From: Malurus cyaneus samueli
Lineage: Eukaryota; Chordata; Aves; Passeriformes; Maluridae
Assembly (NCBI GenBank): GCA_009741485.1
Contig: CM019236.1
Coordinates: 57,004,619-57,068,618, forward strand
Length of the DNA: 64,000 nucleotides
Reading direction: 5' to 3'
Part shown: positions 1 through 11,800 of the stretch, one piece after another
Position numbering within the stretch: position 1 is the first letter of the stretch
Layout: every line of letters begins with the position of its first letter
Made by a program: the position numbers and the translations under genes
The notes under the pieces: model-generated
The model's input: only the letters and a program-made list of their open reading frames with translations
Database searches by the model: none
What the model was told of the DNA's origin: nothing

Positions 1-1915
1 GGAGAATGCAAGATGAACCTGGCAAGAAAAACATCCTCTGCACAAGATTAAACCAATCATCACACAACAGATCCTTCATGCTCTGCAAGCCGAGTGTAAA
101 TCTCATAAAACTAGTTCTCAGCTCAGACTACCTCAGGATAAGGATTTATCACCAGCATCTGTACAGAACACTGTCCGTCCTCTACTCTGTGCCTGATTAT
201 GGCATACATCTGGCTGGCTTGACCTCTAATCTCACAGAGAAGCTGAAATGTATGTCAGCGTAACAAAAGTGCCTACTCTTCAAAAGAGCAAACTCCCAAC
301 AGGAACCTAAAACAGTGTAGGGTTAGATTCAGCAAAGCAGTTTCTTGGCTAGAGCAGGCTCGCTGGTACTGTCCATAGATACTGACTGGCTTGTGTAACA
401 AGAACTTTCCTCTGGATGCTGAACAGAGCTTCACAGAGACTGAACGGACCAAGAATTTGGGGAGTAAGGCCACCTTCTGTAGTAATTTATGTATTTTGTT
501 AAGTCATAAACATCACAAAAGAGAAAAAAACAATCCTCATTCATATTCTTTAACATTTTTTATTCCACTTACAACTTTGAATTACTCCTTTCATGCACAT
601 AAAAGCTAACTCAGCCATCACACTGAAAAATAAACCAGACTAATAAGGATGAACATATTTGCAATGAAAAAATTCCACAAAACACAAGCTAAAAACCAAT
701 TATAAGTACCGTAAGATTACTTTAACAGCTCCAATACTTATAGAAGCTCCTAATTCCATTTATCACTTGAAAGCTACTCAAGCTATACATTTTCATGACA
801 GTAAACCCTTTGCTATCACATTCATCCCCCTTTTTTTAGACCTGAGATGACAAAAAGATACAGGCCACAGCAGAATCCTTCAGAACTACATCAGCAGTGA
901 GAAAAGAAAAAAGAAAAATGTTCAATTTGCCATAACTAGAGCTGACAAATAGACACAGCCATCATCTTTCTAGGTCATTTTTTTAATGCACCAACTGCAA
1001 GAGGGTACCTTAACTACAGAAATCCTGTTTTCATGAATGCATTCCTAGAGACTATCACAATTTTGTCAACCCTTACTGTCTCCAGTCTTACCTAAGCATC
1101 AGAAAGAGAATATTCCTCCAACTCTGAGATTTACAGAAAAATCATGAGGTCACAAAGTTGTGAGGAACTTCCTGCTCCTCCTCCATCATGACTCCTGGAC
1201 AAGTTCTGCAGCAGGACCAATGGTGAAGCTACACTAAACCCAACAGGTATGAGAAAGGTGAGGGGAGAGGGGAAATGTGTTTGAAATAAAGGGTAAACAC
1301 CTTCCCCACTTCTCCTACAGTATTATCTACTGAGGTCTATTCAGCTTTTATAGGCTCCACTGGTAGTGGCAGCAAACTGAACTGGAATCTCAAAAGAACT
1401 CAGAGATAAAAATTAAAACAGTGAATATGCAGAATAGACATTATTTGAGCACTACCCTCATTAACTGGAGGAAAGGAAAGAAGAGTGGCAGTTCAAGCTG
1501 ATTTATACACCTTGAAAACATAGTGCAAACATGTGCCTTCACATGCTGCACTGTAATGTTTAGTCTGCACTACAAAAACAAACAACCACCAACCAAAAAA
1601 TGCAAAAAAAACCCCCACACCCCCCAAACCTCAAAACAACCACCAAAAAAAACCCAAGTTTAAAAAGGAAAAAAAAAAAACAAACAACCCAACCAAACCC
1701 CCAAAACAAGCAAACAAACAAACACAAATAAAAAAAACAAAGGCAGTCTCAAAACTATCTGCCACATACAGGAAAGAAGAAATTTTTAGCATTCCTTTAG
1801 CACTTCTTAACTGACAAGTTCTTGCTGTGCCATTAATTACCACTTGAAACAAAGCTTTCAGCTGACTCATGTAAGGCCCCAGTCGCTCTGATGACATTTT
1901 CTGAGTGAAACATAC
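1..1915 (-). other. PTAR1: PTAR1 intron 3 (partial)
   Basis: AT-rich sequence downstream of the exon 3 donor, running off the left edge. No exon was recognised on either strand. The only conspicuous structure is the A/C-rich tract described separately. Confidence 0.8.
1573..1743. repeat. A/C-rich (G/T-rich on the PTAR1 sense strand) low-complexity tract
   Basis: About 170 bases made almost only of A and C on the plus strand, with runs such as CAAACAAACAAACA and CCCCCACACCCCCC. In the PTAR1 transcript this is a U/G-rich tract about 170-340 nt beyond the exon 3 donor. A spurious reading frame rich in F, G, L and V crosses it. It is low-complexity sequence, not a gene. Confidence 0.85.
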
Positions 1916-1982
1916 CTAACATTCCAGGCAGTGGTGAAGTCGGGGTTCAGCAGTAGCAGGGTACACGTGATGTCTATCAGCT
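1916..1982 (-). CDS. PTAR1: PTAR1 coding exon 3
   Basis: Encodes (E)LIDITCTLLLLNPDFTTAWNV plus two bases of the next Arg codon. This is the start of the first PFTA repeat; the N-P-D-x-x-T-A-W-N signature is typical of protein prenyltransferase alpha subunits, where paired helices wrap around the beta subunit. The acceptor is TTTTAG (ending at 1983) and the donor GTATGT (1915-1910). The phases agree with exon 2: one base in, two bases out, 67 nt. The next exon, expected to begin with the rest of Arg followed by KELIL, was not found between 1 and 1915, so it lies beyond the left edge. Sequence identity to the mammalian protein is very high, so this copy of the exon looks functional. Confidence 0.94.
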
Positions 1983-4900
1983 CTAAAACAATGGAACAAG
2001 AGACATTAAAATTAGTAATAATTTGCACACAGCACTGATCTCGCTGTAGTAGCTTACTCCCTCTCACTCCTCAAAGTCTCTTTGCTACGGGTTGCTGTAC
2101 CTGTGGATGACCACCTCTGTAAAATAATGCCCTGCCTCATTACCGAAAAAATGCTAGCTAGGAGTAAAATATCCTCCCTTTTCATTATTTAAAATAATGA
2201 CAGTATGTCCTCAGCAAGGAAAAATCATGATATAGAATCCTTGAGTATTCACTAATTTTAACTGCACACACATTATATATGAGAAACAGGGAATTCTTCA
2301 AAGAAAATCCGAAGAGTTTTAAAAACTATAGTAGAAATTAAAATATACCCTACTATTTCAGTACAAGCCTGAGCTGCAGATGGCTGTCATATACCATACT
2401 GTTACAAAAAATACACACTATAAAAACCTGTAGCTAAAAAAATGAAACACCACAGCCATGAAACAGGATTACATAATTACTCTACTGTTGAACTGTACAG
2501 AAAACACTTTAAATACATTGTGAAGTGCTTCAGATTGAAGTTTTAAGATTAATTCAATAAAAAATCCCAAGCAAAAACCAGAACATTTGTTTGTATCCCG
2601 GCATTTAAGCACTGTACACTGTAGATTTACACATTATTTTTAACTATATCATAAAAACGGAATGTGACTATCCAAGCTTCTATTGTCAATTAAATTTGGC
2701 TACATTCTCCTCTAATCACCCTGCATTTAACATACTAATTATATTGCACTTCAGATGATTTCCAGCAAATAAGAGGTACTTCATAACTTGAAGGAAAAAG
2801 ATGGTATCTCATGGAAACAGATCTCTGGTTAGTGCAGTTAATATGATTGTAAAATGAAATGTCAGGGAAGTCATTGACAAAAATCAACAGTAATGGAACA
2901 TAAATTAATTCAAAATGCAAACAGACATGGCTTCATGAATCTTTGAAACAAGAGTCAATACTTAAGTAGGTCAAAAAGTGAAAACCTTTGTATTCTACTG
3001 TATGACTGATTGATCATCTATGTACAATGAAGTAATTTTGTATTTTTCCATTATGCTCTTTCACGTGAGGAACATGATAAGCCACCATATAATGCAAGGG
3101 GTGATGGGTAGTATGGAATTCTTTAGTGTACTGCTGACTTTCCACTAAGCTGTGATGTTTTGAAAATTGTCTCAAGAAACAAACTTAATGTTTTATTTTC
3201 ACAAGTTTTAGTTACATCCCTCTTTGCTTCCAAGGAATAAATATTTCTCATATGCACAAAGCTGCTTCCTAATTTGCTGCCTGAATGTACAAATATTTTC
3301 CCTTCATTTACCCAAGTCCTGAACCAGCAAAGTATTTCAACACCCATTTAATTTTATGCAGCTGAACACCCCAATTTAAATAACCAGGATTACTCACATA
3401 CATAAAATCAAATACACATAAAATAAACATCTGCTAAGTGTTTTGTGGCTACTGTTTCAATTTTACATTCAAAAAATCAGTTTGGCAACATTTAATAAAA
3501 CATGAGTTTTATAAGGATGTATAGTTAAAACTGGGAGCTGTGATTCATGTAGTTTCCATTTTACCTAAAATAATAGTCTTAGTAATTACTATGTACTACC
3601 ACAGTACATATTCTATACACATCAAGCAAAAGTTTATTACAGCCTATATCAGGCTTCTGAATACCTTTTAGAAAAGATTTTCAACATCTACTTAGAACAA
3701 TACAGTTTATTTATCCCACCAAGTCATGATTTCCAGCTAAAATGACTATTCTAGGAATGTCAAAGGTCTGTAACAGCACCCAGTCAAGTCAACTTGAATA
3801 GAATTTGTTAACATTTTGTCCATTTTCCCATTACGGGAGGTTCACTGCATCCTGAACATTATCAAATGAAAGATGCAGATAAAAGGAAAATCTCCAAGTA
3901 ATGCCCAATTCTTTCATGTCAATAGTCACTGATATAAATAACAGATGAAGAAGAATTGTGGATTCTGAGCCAGACATGTGAAATGCCACCATTTAGTAAC
4001 CTCTAAGCACTTTTCAAAAGAAAGTCTTATGACACATCTGGCACACAATAATATCAGCTGCCAGCTATTGCCCCAAGTCGGTAACAAAAAACCAACATCT
4101 TTTAGTTACAATTTAAAATTACTTTTAACTAGATACATTTTAGGCAAACTACAGCACTATAGGTGGTCACACTGAACACCTTTTGCACACCAGTCTCCCC
4201 AGCTGCAAAAGGATAAGTAAAACAATATGATTTTAGTACTTTTAAAATATAGCTACATCCAGTTTCTTACATATTCTGGGATTAGTTTGCAACCATTTCA
4301 GAAAACCATCTTGACATAATACAAATAGTATGCACGCACAAATTTTAAAAAATATTGGAGACAGGATAAAAACACACTGTAAATTTCAGATTTCTAAACT
4401 GAAATAACAGCAAAAGGAGCAGTCATGATTCTGGATTCCAAGTATCTAAAAGAAACTGTAACTAAATTAAACATCTGTGTCACTGACCCATCAATAAATG
4501 ACTATAAAGCACTTCCTTCTTCCAGGATCCTGTCCGAAAAAATATCAGACACCACACCTGAAAGCAGACACTTAAACCAGCGCCCTGTTTTCTCCTCTAT
4601 TTTAAAAGGCTTACCGTGATTCAAACAAAACAGAAGAGGTAAATAGATACTACAAGCATCAATAGAACATACAATTGAGTTCTGAAACATTAATAGACAA
4701 ATCTATATGCTTACTAGATGCAAAACAACTACTCTGCCAAACTCCAAGCATGCACTTTCATCTACAAAAGCAATCAGGAGCCAAATTTCGAGAATACTTA
4801 AAAGAAAAATGCAACATCTCTTAACAGAGCAGACATACTTATGATGCATTAGAGATAAGTCTCTAAGTCCACCTGGGAAGGACTTTCACTCTCTCCACCA

Positions 4901-5496
4901 CTGCAGCTCAGTTTCTGCTAAACCTTTCTATCAAAGGTGAAATTCAGTTATGGTAAACATACTGAACTCCTTTACAGACAGGTTATTAACATGAAGGCTC
5001 TGGTTTTACAGTGGTGACAGAAAACCTCAACAGACATGAAAATACTGTAGATCACCTATCCTCACATTTTTGAAAGTGACTTTCGTAACTGAAGACAAAG
5101 CAGAACGGAGTTTTGTTTTCAAAAGAAAGCCAAACAAGTGGCAGGCACTAGTCTAAAATTCATGCTACTATGGCATTCATAAACAGTTTTCTGAGCTGCA
5201 TTTTGAGAGGAAGGGTTCTGCAAGGTTTCACCCCTGAGGGAAGCAGAGGCCTGCAGACACCATCCCGGTGGCTCTGGTGGGTGTGAAGTGTCAACACAAC
5301 AAAGTACCTGCACTGCTGTGACTGGAGCAGGGCGCTCGCGCACAGGTAACAGCTATCAGCCATCTTCAGACATCCAAAAACGTGACAAATCTCAGTGTCT
5401 GTAGTTTGGCTTGAAATAAGTTTCTCTCTGCATGGAAACCTCATTGGTGAGACTTTACCCTAATACTTGAGATCAAAATGAAGTCTCCCTGCTGAA

Positions 5497-5553
5497 GATC
5501 TGCAGTAACAATACACATCTGCATAACATAAGATCTGCATAACAATACACATC
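5497..5553. repeat. Two-copy imperfect tandem duplication (~34 bp unit)
   Basis: The sequence AGATCTGCAGTAACAATACA recurs about 34 bases later as AGATCTGCATAACAATACAC. It is a small local duplication inside PTAR1 intron 2. Confidence 0.75.
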
Positions 5554-6352
5554 ACAAACTCCTACTCAGACCTTCAAAAAGCACTACGGTGTGATCTTCT
5601 GGTCTTGCTAAGACTGCCTGTGTTAGTAGGTTCAACTTTTTAAATGCAAAAGTTTGTATCTAGCTCTGTGTCAGAGTCAACATTAATTATAATCCCTATA
5701 TTAAAGCTCTATATATTAAATATTGTAATTGTCTGCATTACAAATGACAAATGTGGAATGATGTCATGATCACCAGCTCCTATCAGAATTGAATAAATCA
5801 GCAGCAGCTTGGGGGCGTGCCAAAAAGCTCCTGGTCTGAATAGGTCCAACCATAAACCACAGAGACCAACAAGAAATGGAAGTTACTTATGTTAGCAATA
5901 CGCTTTCCTAGGAATAGAGCATCTATTAAATATGTCCGTAGTTACAAAAAATACTAAAGAAAATAAAAAATAAAGGGCAATGTAACACTTACAAATTTCA
6001 TAAAATACTTTTCCTACATAACATAAGAACATCAACCCTCTGGAAGGAGCGTGGGAAACACAATGATACATGAACAAACTGTTAAGACAAAACTAAAATA
6101 CAATCAACAGGTCAGTCATATTCAGCAACATATGAAAACATTTCAACTTCTTTAAGCTACTCTTTTGAAGGGTAATTAAAGATCAAGCTGGTGCACTGTT
6201 ACTCTGACCCCACCCAAGGCACACAGCTAGAACTGGAATACACTGTGTAGCCAGTAGAATGGGTTCCTCCTACTCATGGTCTGCCTTGTCTGCCATTTCA
6301 TGCCACTCTTTACAAAATGACTGGATTATACATCCATCTTTTTATAATAAGG

Positions 6353-6389
6353 AATCAAAGTGTGTTTAACAAATCAAAGTGTGTTTAAC
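6353..6389. repeat. Two-copy direct repeat (18 bp, 19-bp period)
   Basis: AATCAAAGTGTGTTTAAC occurs at 6353-6370 and again at 6372-6389, identical in both copies, within PTAR1 intron 2. It looks like a recent replication-slippage duplication. Confidence 0.9.
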
Positions 6390-7869
6390 TAATCTAGACT
6401 CCACATCAGGATGACAAAAGTAGGTAACACTGCTTCAAGATGTACCCATTCCAGGGTTCACTAAACACCTCAATCTTTTTTCTCCGTATCATCCCTGAAT
6501 GAAAAGGCAGCTCAAGTGCACATTTACAGACTTGACCAACACCATCTGACAGTGCCTTACACTACACTTTAATGAGGATCAGTGCACAGCTGGCTTCATC
6601 CACTTGCAGTGAAACAGACTATAGCAATAAAATACCAAACAAGGGAAAAGCAGACATCCAAAGAGATGCTGGACTGACCAGACAGCTCTTCCTCATCTAC
6701 ACAAAAAAAACCTACTCTCGCCTACTCTCTATACCTACTCTCAAAACCTACCTACCCAAAGTAGTACACCACGTTAGTTACAACTAGGTGCTAGTCTGCA
6801 TCAGATGTATGCTACCATCCCACAATTCAAAATGTAATTCTTTCACTCACTATTTCATAAAGCAGCCAGGGAGACTGCCTTTGCTATAGCTGCAATCAAC
6901 ACAATCACAATGAATGGGGGCTGTTTGGTATGGAAAGGGAAGACTATCTCCCACATTTTAAAGCACAATGGACACAGTCAGTGTTTTGTAGACAGGTTAG
7001 CTACACCTAAACAGAAAAAAAATAGAATATGGTAACAGTCCCAAACTGAAACCCAACTGCATGTGAGATACGAAGGATCTGAACCGTGAGTGGTCACAGG
7101 GCGCCCTTCAACAGAACAGATATCCCTCTTTCTGAGACAGAAAAATGTGAAAAATACCATAGCAGGTGAAAGATACTAGAAAGAAGTCTCTAAAAGGAAA
7201 AACACCAGAAAAAGACATTGAGATAAGCCCAGCACAAGAACATTATTCATTCCAACTGCTACTTAGAAGATACTGCAACAATAAGCAAAAAACTTGTTTC
7301 CTAAAATAGTTACTCTTTTTCATTCTTATTCTGAACAGGACAACTTTTAAGAAGTCAAATACCTCCTAAGTCACACCCGTTCATAATTTTTGATTTTGAA
7401 TTTTATTAAAGAACATATACCAAAGAATTTTTCATGCAAGTTAAAACAAATTAAAAAGCAAACCAAAACAAAGAGATGAGAAAGTAAATAAAACTTCAAA
7501 ATTATCAAGCAGTAGAGACTCATGATTTCTTGTACTTCTACATCTGAAACACACTGCACTCGTTTGTTACTTTAAATATATACATCATCGTGTTTTCCAG
7601 CAAAACAGGAGAAAATACCTTCTGTATCAACTAACATCACCTCCCTAAATATACAGCTCCCTACAACTATATGAAATAAATAACTCACTGAAGTAAGCTG
7701 TCTCTCTCCAACCTTTCCAGGTCGGACAAGAGAGAAAAAAATTGTATTTTCAACTGAATAATCTCATAACTTGTTTAAGCTATTAAGATGCACAACACAA
7801 AGCCTGCTCACCTCCATAACCATTATTTCTTCTAGAACAGGTTAAACTGGCAGTAAGAAGGGTAAATTA

Positions 7870-8655
7870 TCCAGACAAGGGCATTGAGTGCACCTGCAGT
7901 CAAGTTTGCACATTACACCGAGCTGGGTGGGAATGCTGATCTGCTGCAGGGTAGGAAGGCTTTGCAAGGGGACCTGGACAAACTGGATCAATGTAGGAGG
8001 CTCTGACGGGCCCTGTCCCTGGGTCACAACAATGCCATGCAACACCACAGGCTTGGGGGACAGTGGCTGGAAAGACACTTGGTGGAAAAGAACACAGGGG
8101 TGTAGGCCAGAACCAGATGAACATGAGCCAGGAGCATACCCAGGTGGTCAAGAAGGGCATCCTGGCTTGGATCACAAGAGTGTGGCCAGCTGGATCACAT
8201 CAGTGACTAACTCACTGGGGCACTGAGGGGCTGGAACGAGCCCAGAGAAGGGCAACAGGAGCTCAAGTGTTATGAAGATGAGCTGAGGGAGCTGGAGGTG
8301 TGTAGCCTGGAGAAAAGGAGGCTTGGGGGAACCTTATTGCTCCCTATAACTATATGAAAGAAGATTACAGTCAGGTGAGCGTCAGTCTCTTCTCACAGAT
8401 AACAAACAATAGGATGAGAGAAAATAGTCTCAGGCTGCGTTGGGAGAGGTTTACACTGGATATGAGGAAACATTTCTTCACTGAAAATGTGGTCAAAATT
8501 GGACAGGCTCCCTGGGAACTGGTAGAGTCACCAGGTATTTTAGACGACATTGTAAACACAGCACTCAGGAGCACGATTTAGTGGCGGACTTGGCAGTGCC
8601 AGTGCTGGCTGGACTCAGTGACCTTAAAGCTCTTTTCGAAACTAAGTAATTCAAC
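7870..8655 (+). mobile_element. CR1 LINE fragment (3' part of ORF2 plus 3' UTR)
   Basis: Degenerate CR1 element on the plus strand, antisense to PTAR1. Recognisable parts, in element order: the AAGTTTGCA...GAGCTGGGTGGGAATGCTGA reverse-transcriptase C-terminal region, the GGTCACAACAATGCCATGCA and AGTGGCTGGAAAG region, the GAGGGGCTGGAACGAGC / CTGGAGAAAAGGAGGCTTGG region, and the 3' UTR ending near CTTAAAGCTCTTTTCGAAAC. A stretch is deleted near 8219, where CACTGGGG runs directly into the later GGGCTGGA segment. Multiple stops and frameshifts make it dead. Confidence 0.88.
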
Positions 8656-8716
8656 AAAAAATAAAAAATGTGCACTAAGAATCACATAATATACTCTTCA
8701 CCATCTCAGAACTTAC

Positions 8717-8886
8717 CATCTTTGTTCAGCCACTGTTTTCTTTGTCTGTAGAGGAGAAGTTTATTGTGGACATATGGTAGAAGAAACTTCACACACCAGC
8801 TCTCCACACCAAGTTTGTTTTCTACCAGGACAATGGGACTCCGGTTATACCTGGCTTCAGGACACGGTATTAATCCAATTTCATCT
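8717..8886 (-). CDS. PTAR1: PTAR1 coding exon 2
   Basis: Encodes the highly conserved PTAR1 stretch beginning DEIGLIPCPEARYNRSP, continuing through VENKLGVESWCVKFLLPYV and ending RKQWLNKD, nearly identical to the mammalian protein as remembered. It precedes the first prenyltransferase alpha (PFTA) helical repeat. The donor is GTAAGT (8716-8711), leaving one base (G) that joins exon 3 to make the Glu of DELID. The acceptor follows a T-rich tract and has two AGs in tandem (8888-8887 and 8886-8885). The first AG is chosen because A-GAT-GAA completes the conserved I-D-E; this needs two bases carried from exon 1, whereas exon 1 as printed carries one. Using the second AG would start the exon at 8884 and keep the printed frame open with a Tyr codon. 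The exon is intact, with no stop or indel. Confidence 0.95.
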
Positions 8887-11800
8887 CTTAAAAAACAGAA
8901 AGAAATATAATTATTTCCAGAATGTGACAATTATTTTTCTCAATAGAGCATGCTGACAATGCTTCCCAACACAAAATTCCATCATTGTTTCCCTCATCTT
9001 TGCTGAAATCTGTAATTTGAAAAATTTTAGTTGGTTTTCACGGAGATCTTACATGAGGAAGGCCCCTTTTCTTCTGTTTTTATATTATCATCTAAGCAGT
9101 TTAACTCAGCTGAATCAATACATGCACCCCTAGCTCATGGTAATAACCATGCAACAGAGCTGTAACCACTGCTTCTGCAAGGGAAACAAAAAACTAATTA
9201 GTACAGGCACCTGGCTGACCAAAAGCTACCCAGGTGTGCCCTGCAGTAGCATGACCAGGTGCACTGAAACTAAAGATCGCAGAGAAGAAAATCATATAGA
9301 CAGCCATATGCTCCCTTCCATGTGTCCCATTTTTCATTGTCCCATGCAAGGCAGCATAATCAACAGGGGGAAGGTTTGAGACACAGAGGCCAGTCTGATT
9401 AAATGACAACTCTGTACAAGAAACTTCAGTCAAGCCTCTAAAAATACACTGACAAACACAAGCATTTGTACCAGCAAAAAAAGAAGAGACTCAGCTGTTT
9501 AGTATGGGCCATACCATAATTTACTTTTACCTCAGGTTTTTCCAGTATGTTGGAATGGCAGCTTCAGCAGCTTCTTAAAAATAAACACAGCTCATCAAGA
9601 ATTCACAGAAAGCAACGTTATTTTTTACTTTCCATTATGTGCCGTTTCTCCACCAACTCCCATTCACTGGAAAAATTTGTTGCTAAAGAGGTAAATCCTC
9701 AGATCTCAGGCAGGACAAAAAAGATTTCTTGTGATCTCAGAAAGTAAATTCTCCATCTTAAAAATTACTCAATACAAGATCTACAGATACATTTTGAGTG
9801 TCAGCCCCTCAATTTCAATTATCTTAAATGAATTTTGTTACTAAGTGCTCTGAGTGTGCTGTCCACTCACTGAATTATTAGAAAGTAATCAAAAGCAGCA
9901 CAGTGTGCTTGTTTAAGAATACATTTGCTTATTGAGAAAACAGCTTTAATCTTTCATACATCACAACAGATATCACAAAGAACACAGGTAAGGTGAACTC
10001 AAGTTAAGACACTTGTAAATCATGTGGCTCTTCCTCCAAACACACACTCCGGGCCCTTTAGCTTCCCTGGTCAGCTGAGAACAGACGGAAGGAAAAGCAT
10101 TCTCTACAGCAAGCAATGGGTATCAAACCAAGATCCTCATCTGTTCTGCTCCATTTAACACAAGTGAAGCTCTTCAAGAAGCTAGTAAGATTAAGCCTAA
10201 AACGACATTCCAGTGTCCTTTCAACACAGTATCTTAACAGCTTGAAGACTGTACTCAATGCTGGGTCTCTCTTCTCTGAAAATTAAACCCAGCCCTTGGC
10301 CAAACTTTGTCTGGCCTTGCATACAGGGTCATGAAAATCTCCAAAAGCAATGAAGATGCAGCAATGCACAGCTTGGCTAATTAACTCTGTGAATTATCAC
10401 AACAACTGACCAGCTATAACTTACAAACAGTATACCAAAGGCAAACAGTAAGGAGAAAAAAAAAACCACAGAATACACATTCACACCTTTACTTCTTACC
10501 AAATGCAAAAAGTCTGACACCAGCAAGCTAAGTTTCACAATACTACTTTGAACGTGCCAAAACAACAGGTACATTTTGCACAAAGCTGACAAGTCAGCCT
10601 GAAACAGTCTGGTACTGGAATGCACTCTGGTAGCCAAAATCAAACAGAACTAGACCCACTGCATAGTGAAATGCACGAAGACATAATGCAATACAAAAAT
10701 GGCTATCTGGTAACTGCTCAGCTTTTCCAAAGATGCAAACCAGGATTTGTCATCTGGTAATGATGGTACATTTTGATACTGTTTTTGGTGATTCACGAGG
10801 TTAAGAAAACACATCAAATTCAGCTCCTGAGAAACAACAGAATTCACAATGCAAAACACCAGGGGCACAGATTAATCTAAGGTGGGATGTCTACCTCACA
10901 AAACAATTTATTCAAAGCACCATCTATTTCTGCTCCTGAAGGTCCCTCAGACCTGCAGAAGGAGCAAATAACAGTGCAAGTCTAGCAGGAGACACTACTA
11001 AAGAATGCCAGCAGTGCCTCCATGATGTACTCAAAGAAAGTTTCTGCAGCACTCACATGCAGACACTGTTTAATTAGTGCTTGTGAAATGAAATGACTGA
11101 CCATGCAAAACATCTCAGGCCATATGATGGAAGTTGTGCCTGTTCATGTGACAGAACTGCCCAACCCACTGCAGAATTGACCAAACTGCCTGCATTTAGG
11201 TCAAGTGACAGGTGCAAAATGCTCACAATACTGAAGATGACACCAACTGAGGGCTGCTGTTCATTCGTATTTCACTGAAGCCAGTCTAAATGAGTTCTAA
11301 ATCAGTCTAAAGGAAGATGCAGTTTCTCTCCCCAGATTTTCCAGTTTTCTGATACTGTGCCTTGAAGTTTAGGAGTTATTTGGTGCTTTTACTTTCCTCA
11401 AAGCAGGCACCACAGTCACACTCCAAAGATTTCACAAATTATGTTCGTATTTACAGGATACTACATCAGTTCACAGTCCTGACACACTGTATGGGAACAG
11501 CCAGAAACCAGTGAAAGGTTTTAGGTGAGTTGTCATGAAGTCTTTGGCCATTACAGAGCTTCTTTAACTGGAGCTGACATCAGAGAAGATGTGCAAAATA
11601 ACATCCAGGAGACCTTGGAGCTGCAAAATCCAGACCTGGTCCATAGTGCAAACCTTAGCCACGACAGAACAGTACTGACAAGCCATTCCAAGACCTGCTT
11701 CAAGAGTCCCACTCTGCTGACTCAGCCAGTCAATGACCCTCCTCATAATAAACCCTAGCAATCTGCTTTTAACTCCTAAAGCCATGATAATACAGAAAAG

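Larger units (their letters stand above)
1983..8716 (-). other. PTAR1: PTAR1 intron 2
   Basis: A 6.7 kb intron bounded by GTAAGT and TTTTAG. It is AT-rich with scattered short spurious frames. It contains one CR1 LINE fragment near its 5' end in the transcript direction (7870-8655, antisense to PTAR1) and several small direct duplications. No additional exon was recognised. Confidence 0.85.
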
